DNA of 64,000 nucleotides, taken from assembly GCA_963573385.1 (NCBI GenBank), contig CAUYLG010009201.1, positions 30,221-94,220 of the forward strand, in the 5' to 3' direction. Positions within the stretch are counted from its first letter, which is position 1. The number at the start of each line of letters is the position of its first letter. Source of the stretch: Cacajao melanocephalus (Eukaryota > Chordata > Mammalia > Primates > Pitheciidae). The position numbers and the translations under genes are program-made. Below are positions 1 through 10,586 of the stretch, piece by piece. The notes under the pieces are model-generated. The model ran no database searches. It was given only the letters and a program-made list of their open reading frames with translations, and had not been told where the DNA came from.

Positions 1-866
1 TAGGATTGTTTTCAAGTTTCCTACATTGTTAGAGTTCATACCTTATTTTTTATTCCATAAATCCCCTTGAAAGAGTTATAAAGATTATGTATTTTGTTAA
101 AGTATAGTAAGTTAAATTTAATTTCAAAATATTTCAAAAATTATTATGCTCCTTGAAAGAAATTTAAAACAGATTAGTTTTTGATAGATTCTGTTGAGAA
201 GATCTGAAAAACAATACAGGATATAAAACAAAGATTATAAAACCTGATGATATCGATTCATTATAAGTGGAAAATTTTCCAATAGTTTGGAGATACTACA
301 ACTGAATGTGGTATTTCTCTATAAATGGTTCTGACCATCTCAAACTGTAAAACAAACAAACAAACAAACAAAAAGCACCATTGTGAATTTTGAGTAACAC
401 ATCACTGAAAGCTGAAAAATGACTAAGAACTGTGAGCTTCTGTGGTACACCAGAGTTTTAATGGTCCAAACAAGAAATCTCCTCCCTGATCAGTGAATAA
501 TGGCACTTGTTTTAAATAAACCATATGTAGACATATGAATTCATTATGTTCTATCCAGACTGCAAACTTTCAATTCTCATTTAGCATAGCTGTTATAAAC
601 TTTCCTAACTTTCTGATACACACTCTCCCCTGCCCCACCATGTTCTCCTTTAGTAACTAAGTGAACCAGTCTTTCTAGCTCTTGTTGTACTCATTTGTGT
701 ACTCTACCCTGGCAAGTAAACTGATGCTGTGTGAAAGTATCTGCACTCATACCCCTAGCAGTCTTTGCATTACTCTTCCACAATCTTGTTTTCTCAACCT
801 GTTTTGGCTTTCAAATATGAATGTACTTCTAAAACTTCATGAAATTTGAAATTATAAATAATTTTA
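1..866. other. AT-rich sequence without recognised genes
   Basis: No repeat family, RNA gene or convincing reading frame is recognised here. The only local structure is a short (CAAA)n run at about 348-375. Confidence 0.6.
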
Positions 867-2095
867 TATTAAAATTAATATTATATTTATTGAAAATATA
901 CAAAATAAAAAATATAAACTTTATTTCTCAATATAATCTCCATCAAGTTCAAGAGACTTTTGTAAGTCATGACAGCAACCATTTAGCACTTCCCTAAATA
1001 ACTAAGAGTCCAATGCAGTCTTTTTCACATTATTAATAACAAAAATATGGGTGCTCTTTACATTTTTTTAATATTAGGAAACAATACGAAGTCAGAAAGA
1101 GCCAAATCAGTATTGCAAATTGGATACCTAATGATTTCCAATGGAAACTCTCACAAAATTTCCCTTGTTTGGTAAGAGGAATCAGCAGGATCACTGTGGT
1201 GCAGAAGGACTTCCTGGCAAAGCTTTCTCTGGTGCTTTTCTGCTAAAACTTTGGTTAATTTTCTCAAAACACCCTCATAGAAAGATGATGTTAGAAAATT
1301 AACAGTAAAATACCTTGACTATCTCCCAAAAATTGTTGCCATGACCTTTGCTCTTGATCAGTTCACTTTTGCTTTGACTGGACCACTTCTGCCGCTTGGA
1401 ACCCATTGCTTTGATTGTGCTTTGTCTTCATGATTATACTGGTACAGCTATGTTTTATATCCTATTACAATTCTTTGAATATGTTTTTCAGAATTTTGAT
1501 CTACTTGTTTGAATTTTCCATTGAAAGCTCTGCTCTTCTCTGCAGCTGATCTGGGCACAAGAGTTTTGGTATTGATTGAGGGGACAGTTCGCTCAATTTT
1601 AGCTCTTCAGTCAGAACTGTGTAAGCTGAACCAGTTAATACATCTATGCTACTAGCTATTATTTGTGCTGTTAATCATTAGTCCTCTTCAGTTGGGGCAT
1701 GAACAAGATGAACATTTTCCTCACAAATTGATGTGGATGGCCTACCACTTCAAGTTTCATATTCCACCTCATCTAGTCTGTTCTTAAAATAAGTCATCCA
1801 TTTCTGAACTGCTGATTTCTTTGTGGCACATCCTCACAAACTTTTCATAAAGCATCAATTATTTCATTATCTTCAACCCAAGCTTTACCATAAATATGAT
1901 GTTCGCTCTGCTTCAATTTTAGTAGAAGTCATGTTGCTCTGATTGAAGTGTTTTCAAACTGATGTCTTGTACTTTTTAGTGCCTCAACTCATATCCTGTT
2001 CAGATATTTTATCTGAACAGTTAGTATGAGTTTACTTTGGTTACAGAAAAATTGAAATTCATACATAGGATTTACATAACACACAGTTTCCAGGA
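867..2095 (-). mobile_element. Decayed mariner-family DNA transposon with transposase remnant
   Basis: Read on the minus strand, this stretch encodes a broken Tc1/mariner transposase. Near 1446-1366 the frame reads YQYNHEDKAQSKQW followed by a P-V-K-A-K-V motif, and near 1215-1185 it reads HHSDPADSSYQTR, which corresponds to the HHDNAPAH-type segment carrying the second catalytic aspartate. The tail near 990-920 resembles the family's LELDGDYIEK ending. Many in-frame stops and frameshifts make it non-functional. A perfect 11-bp inverted repeat with a 3-nt loop (1996-2020) lies in the leader side. The outer ends are approximate because I could not define terminal inverted repeats. An old human mariner is certain in class; the subfamily (Hsmar2-like or other) is not. 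Confidence 0.75.
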
Positions 2096-3093
<998 letters not shown>

Positions 3094-3189
3094 GGCATAA
3101 ATAGGAAGATGCTTCATTGGACATTTTCCATGCCACTCTTTCTTTTTTCTACCTAGTAAACTGATTAAACATGAAGAGAGACAGGGACA

Positions 3190-3193
3190 GGGG

Positions 3194-3224
<31 letters not shown>

Positions 3225-3239
3225 GAGAGAGAGAGAGAC
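3190..3239. repeat. (GA)n microsatellite
   Basis: About 50 bp of GA dinucleotides interrupted by GGGA steps. It is purine-only on the plus strand. Confidence 0.95.
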
Positions 3240-3446
3240 CAAAATAAAGAAGAGCCAGTTATCTGTTACCACTATTTTTGCTTAATACTTCCCTCTTGTG
3301 CAATTCATCATCAGTATCACTATATATACTTGACAACATAGTTTTTTAAAACATAGCAAACATTTGTCTTTTTGTGTCTACACTATTCTTTAAAATTAAT
3401 ATATGACAATAATCAAAGTATTAGGCAGATGATAGTCACATATGCA

Positions 3447-3484
3447 TAGACTTTGCACTTTGGAGCTTCAAAGTGTAAAGTCTA
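3447..3484. repeat. 16-bp near-perfect inverted repeat with 6-nt loop
   Basis: The arms TAGACTTTGCACTTTG (3447-3462) and CAAAGTGTAAAGTCTA (3469-3484) are complementary except at one position, which would be a G-U pair in RNA. The loop is GAGCTT. No flanking repeat explains it. Confidence 0.8.
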
Positions 3485-4671
3485 TATTTGTGTCTTTAAA
3501 TATTCTCAGATAAGACCACAGTTTCACAAATTTCAGTAACCTCTGAGTCTATCTTTGGCACTAATATTTTCAATGACATTAGCCTCAAAGACTGAGTATA
3601 CACATAAGACATTTCTAGTTTTGTGTAGTCTGTTATGGATCAACCATCCATGAAATTACCCAGCCCTTTTGAAATCAGCTTATACTTTCAGATTATGCTA
3701 CTATTTTGGAGTAACTCATTCTGCGTATCATCTGTACATGTTCATGCTGACATAGCATGCCAAACAATATTATCTACAGTGAATTTCAATATAGAACTTC
3801 TCAATATATATTTTTTCTTTTCAGTATCCCTCTCACAACAAGAGCATGCATGGCTAGATTCCAGAAATCATGACATTTATTCATTTAATTTGTAAACAGA
3901 AAATTGTTGAAACTTTGTTTCATAAGAGTTAGATGGGTTTTCTTCAAAGGACTAAAATGCTTACAATGTCTAAAGTATTTCCTGATAGTTACAAAACCTA
4001 TTTAATCTTCAAGTGTCTGTTGCACTGACAGGTTGAGGTCGCGCACAACAGTCATGATCATTTTGTTCTCAATTGTACCATGTTTCCTAGTATCGGAGCT
4101 TGCAAATATTAGGAGCAAAAAGCTCTTCCCACGGGTAAGCCCAGTTTTTTTACTTGGTGGAATACTAAGAAAATGATAATTCTTGTGTTTTTTTAAATCT
4201 TTGTTGAAAGGGATAAGACATTGCAAAGTGGCATCAGAGACTAACTGAGAAATAATACAGAGATAAATTTTGCATTGTTTTCTCTCTTTAAAAAAAAACC
4301 CTGTTAGTATTGAATTAGCATAGTTCTTTGAGTTCACCATATATTTTATGTAGAAAAAATTTGAGAAAAATGCAAGCTACATGACATGTAAATTTTGTCA
4401 TTTTAAACCTCAATTTGTGATTAGAAAGAGATAAGCAAATACAACCAAGATAAACTGTTCTTAACTTTATTTTTGTATAGAATGATTGGCTTTTAGATAA
4501 ACAATTAAAACTCTATGATCTCATTTCAATAAATATGTATATAGTTCAAGTTTATTATATTTCAGTATTCTTGAGTCATTATTTCTTATATTTGACACCT
4601 ATGTGAATTACTGTTTCTCTTTTGCATAATGTGCTCCAATCTGCAATTATCACAAATGCCAAATCCCATTG

Positions 4672-5210
4672 TGTGGGGATTCACTCAGGGTGTTGGCAAA
4701 AATATTAAGGGAAAAATATTAGAAAAAGTTACAGAATATAGTCTCAAACCCTTTCGGAAAGCCTAAGGGTTTTTTCTATAGTTCTTGGCTGAAGGCAGCT
4801 TGTCTCCTTCACAAAGGAATGTGGGGAGTTGACCCAACTAACTTGTTCACTCATGTGTTCTTAAAACTAAACTTTGAGCCAAAAGGTCCTTTCTGAGGGG
4901 GGAGGTTGACCAGGGATATTACCTACTATATGTATTTGCTTTGGGCATTGGAACCTGTCCTGTAATTTTCAAACTCTAGAGGTGTTGACTCAGAGTTTTT
5001 GTCATTTACTGTGTGCTGAATAAAGGTCCACAAGGCCAACATGTGGGGGCCAGCAGCTGCTATCTCTTTACAACACTCTCCTTGAGTGCCTGTAAGTAGC
5101 CGTGGACAACCAGCCTGCTCATTCACTGTATTCTGTGTGTGAGTGGATTTATTCATTTGTCACTGAGTTAGGGTCTGCAGGACAGACCCCTACAGGTAGT
5201 GACCCTGACA
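4672..5210 (+). mobile_element. Solo LTR with 6-bp target duplication
   Basis: The block begins TGTGGGGATT and ends CCCTGACA, giving TG...CA ends. CCATTG immediately precedes it (4666-4671) and immediately follows it (5211-5216), so the boundaries are well supported. An AATAAA signal at 5019-5024 sits where a plus-strand LTR polyadenylation signal would. The 6-bp duplication and ~539-bp length suit a class II (ERVK-like) LTR, perhaps of the MER9 group, but that name is from memory and unverified. No internal retroviral sequence is attached. Confidence 0.7.
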
Positions 5211-5216
5211 CCATTG

Positions 5217-5676
5217 CATTTTCTATCTAGTTTTTTGCAAAGTTTACATGATGATAATTTTAATATAATGTGAACTAAACTTTACTTGAAAAATAAAGCA
5301 TAAAATTTTCACCTTTTTTTTCACTTTATAGCTTCTTTGAGTCTAGAATCAAAACATTATGCCTTAATATGATTCTAGATTTCTGGTTCTATATCCTAAA
5401 CATTTCATGTAACTTTTATACGTTTTGTTCTTATCCATTCTTGCCATTCTTCCTTCTTACTACTAACTCATTATGCAATCTAATAATATGTTAAACACAT
5501 ACTATACAAATAAATTTGCAACTTGTGTTTTGAAATACCATTTTTCTATTACTTCTGGCCATGGGAACTTTTTGAGAACAGAAGCTCTCATTTTAATCTT
5601 CTTGATTCTAAAGCTATAAGAGAGGATCTGACATAGATGCAGTGCACAATAAGCATTCATGGAAAGAGACTTTTAG
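5217..5676. other. Unassigned AT-rich spacer
   Basis: No recognised repeat, RNA gene or coding frame. Confidence 0.5.
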
Positions 5677-5680
5677 CTGA

Positions 5681-5983
<303 letters not shown>

Positions 5984-5993
5984 CTGAATAAAC

Positions 5994-7943
5994 ATCTTTT
6001 AAAGGCCTCTGATGAATGTTACTATAAATCTATAAAGGTAATGCATTTATCTTAAAGTATAAATAACATGAAGCCTATTCACACTTATGTTACATTCTTA
6101 AGTAGCACATAGCAGTAATGCCTATTTATTTGAATTATTGGTTCTGAAAGTTGCTGCTGTTTAATATTATCCTATTGATAAAATATGGAAACAAAGTGTT
6201 TCATTTTTCTTTAAAACACCCATTTCAGAACAATTTTTCAGTTGTTCTTATGGTTAAAAACCTAAGAACCTAACAGTTGTTCTGTACTAAATTTTTAAAA
6301 TAACTAATAGTAAAATCATATAAATATTTACTGTGTATGTCTGCCAATGAAATTCTTTCATGTAGTTGTAACTCAATAAAATTCAAACAGAATGAACCCA
6401 TTTTGTGATTTTTTAAAAATCTTAGAAATTTGAAGTAATTAGAGATGTCATACTAATGTTCTTTGATGTGTGGCTGCTTAACCCCTGCCTCAGGTAGTAG
6501 CTAAGATTGTTGAATGTGAAGAGAACTATTTCCCAGTGTTCTTAGCACCCACAAACCAAAGTTTGCCTTGAGGCAATGCAAAATTTTAATTTGTTTATTC
6601 CAAATTAGAAAGTTTAATGATAAGAATAAAAGTTTAAAAAGGGAAAGAGCAATTAAAATGCAAGAGATTATATACATTAATATACATAATAGAGAAGGTA
6701 GATTAGTAAGATGATCTCTCAGGAGAGGAGAGGTAATAAATAGAAAGGATAAATGTAAAATAAAAACAGAGAAAAGATACATTAAGTGCACTAAAGACAG
6801 TGGCATATTGTTTTTACTTTGAAAAGAAACAGATACATAGGTATCCTGCGATAACTTAAAAAATAAGGAAATAAAGACTAATACAAGCAAATATATTGAC
6901 AGACATATTCATTTACATTCAGAAATGTGCTATCTCAATCGATTTTATATCTATGTTTGGAGGAAGTGTGTGTTTGTGTGTTTGTGTGTATGCGCGTGTG
7001 TGTGTGTGTATAGCTTTCCTTTCTTTTGTTTCATTCCCACTCCAAACTCTAGTGGTAAATTTAAAATAAAAATACATAGAGAAAACTGAAGTTCAGAAGA
7101 ATTGAAGGTTTTTTGTTTTGTTTTGTTTTCCTGAATGTAAATAATAATATTTATTTTTGGTATGATAATTATTATTATTTTTGGTTTACTAGAGCACAAT
7201 TTTTATTTAAAAGTTCCTGAAAAGTGAGTGTCATTCTTTTCCCCTCTATCTGGCTATTTTATATGAGCAGGAACATATTAGTTTTACTAATCATAGATCC
7301 AACCTACTCTTACTGCACATTTAGACAATATCTGATATAAAAGTACTAAGCAAATTTTTCTAACACCTAAAACATTTGCATCTTTCTAATTCAGAGATGC
7401 AATCATTTTCTCTATAAGATTAATTATTATATTGATATTAATCATTAATTGATGAAGAAAATATAAATGCTATCAAATTTCTTTGCTTCCATTTTAACCT
7501 CTGAGAAAATATGCGCTCTTTTCCTTTGTAAAGTTTAAAGAAACTATCATGTGTATACACACAAATACACATGTTGTGTTTTAAGGCACCCAAGAAAACA
7601 TATATAGCTATTAAATTTGTCTTTATAAAAGTGCAATTTTACTGTGCTTTAGAGATTCAAAACATAATACACTAGGAATATGTATTGAACAGTTTTCTCC
7701 ATAGAAAAACAATGTATTCAAAAACCAAAAAAAAAATCAACTGAATAAATACTTGTTAAATACTAATTGTATATGAAAAAGTGTGATAACTTCTTGCAGA
7801 GGGCATAAACATGAATAATCTGTCTGTGCTAGAAGCTCACAATTTACTAGGTAGGAAAATGCAATGTGCAAATACTTATCCCAAATTGGAAAAGGGATAA
7901 ATGACTCAAACAAAGTGAAAAAAAAAGGTTAATATGGAGAAAT
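5994..7943. other. AT-rich stretch, no gene recognised
   Basis: Contains a TG-rich microsatellite (6966-7012) and short ATT/AAT runs near 7140-7185. Small open frames here (for example 6501-6890 minus) are low-complexity and show no family features. Confidence 0.5.
6966..7012. repeat. Interrupted (TG)n microsatellite
   Basis: TG dinucleotides with TTTG and CGCG interruptions over about 45 bp. Confidence 0.9.
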
Positions 7944-7945
7944 TA

Positions 7946-8024
7946 TTAGGGTGATGCAAAATAATTGCGGTTTTCCCCATTAGTTTTAGTAGCAAAAACC
8001 ACAATTACTTGTACATCAGCCTAA
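7946..8024. mobile_element. MADE1 mini-mariner element
   Basis: 79 bp that is nearly self-complementary: the left end TTAGGGTGATGCAAAATAAT mirrors the right end ATTACTTGTACATCAGCCTAA. TA dinucleotides flank both sides (7944-7945 and 8025-8026), as expected for mariner target duplication. This is the non-autonomous element derived from Hsmar1, the family from which primate miR-548 hairpins arose. It would fold into a long hairpin if transcribed; expression is not shown by sequence. Confidence 0.93.
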
Positions 8025-8285
8025 TAGCTTAAAATATGTTTAATGTAGTCTTCTAGTCCTTTGTGTTCTATTAGTTATGTTAGGATAATTAACAGAAAAT
8101 GCAAATATACTTAAGTTCTCTTTTGTAGCTCTAACTCTACTTCATAATCCAATATATATTTTTTCCTCAAGACGTGTATTAGTTACTGGCCTTGCTTATT
8201 GTCCTGTCAAAAGATATCAAAAGCATTGCTTTAAATACACTGACCTACTTCCTTTAGAATATGTTTGTAAAAAGTAATATGACTA

Positions 8286-8597
8286 GATCAGGCGCTGCAG
8301 CTCACGCCTGTAATCCCAGCACTTTGGGAGGCCGAGGCAGGCAGATCACCTGAGGTAGGGAGTTCGAGACCAGCCTGGCCAACATGTCTCTACTAAAAAG
8401 ACAGCCTGACCAGCCTGTCTCTACTAAAAATACATAATTAGCCCAGTGTGGTGGCATGTGCCTGTGATCCCAGCTTCTCAGGAGGCTGAGGCAAGAAAAT
8501 CTCTTGAAACTGGGAGGCAGAGGCTGCAGTGAGTCTAGATAGAGCCATTACACTCCATCCTGGCCAACAAGAGTGAAACTCTGTCTCAAAAAAAAAA
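8286..8597 (+). mobile_element. Alu SINE with internal 31-bp duplication
   Basis: Full-length Alu with A-tail. The target duplication AAAAAGTAATATGACTA occurs at 8269-8285 and 8598-8614. The left monomer carries a local duplication: GTCTCTACTAAAAA occurs at 8386 and again at 8417, whereas the ordinary Alu has it once before the A-rich linker. The duplicate replaces the usual GGTGAAACCCC segment. Confidence 0.93.
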
Positions 8598-8614
8598 AAA
8601 AAGTAATATGACTA

Positions 8615-8687
8615 TTAGGTATCAACATAACGTTTTTCACCATTAAAAGTAATGGCAAAAACCGCAATAACTTTTGCACCAACCTAA
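8615..8687. mobile_element. MADE1 mini-mariner element, diverged left half
   Basis: The right half is close to the MADE1 family (AATGGCAAAAACCGCAATAA and the CTTTTGCACCAACCTAA end). The left half starts TTAGGT but has lost several bases. TA flanks both ends (8613-8614 and 8688-8689). The Alu at 8286-8597 landed directly to its left, and that Alu's target duplication ends on this element's TA. Confidence 0.9.
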
Positions 8688-8784
8688 TAGAATCCATTTA
8701 TTGCTAAAGGCTTTATTTTGCTTTGTTTAGAGTTCATTAAAGTTCATAAAGTATCATTCTTTATTAGTACAACAATGCTGGCCT

Positions 8785-9085
8785 CTTTACTTGGATTGTT
8801 CTTCCTTTCCTTCACTTAACCGCTCTAATCTATCTTTCGGCATTTAGCTGGCAAGTTACCTCTTCCTGGAAACCATCCCTATCATTTCTCCTCTTTGCCA
8901 CTTGCTCTTCCCTTTGCATTAGGTACATGTTTCTATTGTTGCAGTAATGTAATGCTGAGTAACAATGCATCTTCCACTGGAAGGGGCAAGGTGTGGGTGT
9001 TTTCATCTTTGACATCTGTTTCTAAGCCAGTGTCTAAAATATAACTGACACACAATAAATGCTGATGGAATAAAATAATGAGCTT
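8785..9085 (+). mobile_element. L2 LINE 3' end fragment
   Basis: Diverged match to the L2 3' region: the TTGTTCTTCCTTTCCTTCAC segment, the CCTCTTCCTGGAAACCATCCC segment and the terminal AATAAATGCTGATGGAATAAA are in the right order. The short minus-strand open frame here is incidental. Confidence 0.7.
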
Positions 9086-9361
9086 TATTAGGATTAACAT
9101 GCTAGCAAAAGAAAGGGAAAAGGAGCAAGACTAGACATCTCAGTCTCCCCCACTGGGTAGTTGCCAAGGAAATTGCTGTAAATTTATTATCAATTCTACA
9201 TGGGATGGGACTGAAGTACAGCACATATGTATTCAACTCAAAATGACTTTTCATATTTAAGGGCCAAATCTTAGCTTTAGAATTAATTGCCCTCCAAAAT
9301 ATGTACATCCATTATGTTCAAAAAATAAAATTTAGAAAGAAATTTTAAAAGTTAATTGTGT

Positions 9362-9601
9362 AATGACTGTTTAGGACTATTTCTGCTAAAAATAGTGAAT
9401 TGAGTGAAAAGAAATTGATAGGTACCTTGTTTAAGCACCGTAAATGTAGATATAAATGAATAGTAAATCATTTTTCAAGAGACTAGAGGAAAAAGACTCC
9501 TTCATAATTGGAAATTCAAACAATACACCTATATACCTGTGTATAAATGGAAAGAATTTCCATTTACTTCTTTTCAAATAAAACATATTAAAATTCCATT
9601 T
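9362..9601 (+). repeat. Local direct duplication, copy A
   Basis: About 240 bp matched by 10337-10586 in the same orientation. By eye about 11 substitutions and two small indels separate the copies over the alignable core, about 95 percent identity. Flanks on both sides differ. The shared core contains a perfect 8-bp inverted repeat, AAATGGAA-AGAA-TTCCATTT. I do not recognise it as a known interspersed repeat. Confidence 0.9.
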
Positions 9602-10336
9602 GCCCTGCCTTCTCTTATCTGGATACATCTTCAAAGATTTATAGGTCTATTTCTTAAATTACCATTAAAAAATTGCCATTTGAATTAATTATTTCACTTG
9701 CAATAATTATCTTTCTCCAACAATTATCTGTAATGGTGAGCACAGAGGTGGAACTCATTTCAGAGTTTGCCCTTGCAAGTGCACTTGGTAAAATAAAATG
9801 GCTGGAGTTACAAAAAATTATAAACCCCAGATAATGCTAATATCTTCTAAAATATTATAAAACAAGCAACTCTGTATAATTCTTGCTACCAGATAGCAAA
9901 AATAGAGTGTGTGAGAAATGCCACAAGTAAATATGTTTCTCCTAAGAGTGATTACTTTGTAATTTGTGATATTACATAGTTATCTGGCTTCTAATAGACG
10001 GTTGTTAGCATTAAAAGTATTCTATTTTAGTAGCATTTATAATAATTAAGAAGTCATAGACTCTTACTGAATGTCCTGACTAAATAATTAATAAATTAGT
10101 TATATTACAGGAAGTTGCAGGTAGGGGCTAGTGACTTAATTGCATACTCGAGGACTGGGGGATCTTTCTAACCTTCCTCTTTGGCACTTTAGTTCACTCA
10201 TTTTGCTTTTAGGTGTTCGTATTTCCCAGTATTATCACCTCCATTGCCTTCTTAAGAGTTAAATATTGACTTCCATCTGCTTGGCTAAAACCAATCACTA
10301 AAACAATCACTGGTCATGAGAATACAACTACAGTTC
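9602..10336. other. Unassigned spacer between direct duplicates
   Basis: AT-rich sequence with no recognised repeat or gene. It lies between the two copies of the local duplication. Confidence 0.6.
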
Positions 10337-10586
10337 AATGGCTGTTTAAGGCTATTTCTGCTAAAAAAAAAACAGTGAATTGAGTGAAAAGAAATTGATA
10401 GGTACCTTCTCTAAGCACCTTAAATGTAGACATAAATTAATAGTAAATCATTTTTCAAGAGATTAGAGGAAAAAGACTCCTTCATAATTAGAAATTCAAA
10501 TAATACACCTATATACCTGTGTATAAATGGAAAGAATTTCCATTTGCTTTACTTTTTTTCAAATAAAGCATGTTAAAATTCCATTT
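10337..10586 (+). repeat. Local direct duplication, copy B
   Basis: Second copy of the segment at 9362-9601. It differs by a longer A-run after TTTCTGCTA (ten A's against five in copy A) and a few extra bases near the right end. Offset between copies is about 975 bp. Confidence 0.9.

Larger units (their letters stand above)
3094..4665. other. Unassigned AT-rich stretch with GA microsatellite and hairpin
   Basis: No gene recognised. A GA microsatellite and a 16-bp hairpin are listed separately. An open frame of 112 codons at 4002-4340 on the minus strand has no recognisable domain and is not called. Confidence 0.5.

Noticed and set aside
4002..4340. 112-codon minus-strand frame with two unusual CpGs near its end
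   Set aside because: No domain, signal peptide or homologous motif recognised; low-complexity context. Kept out of the gene list.
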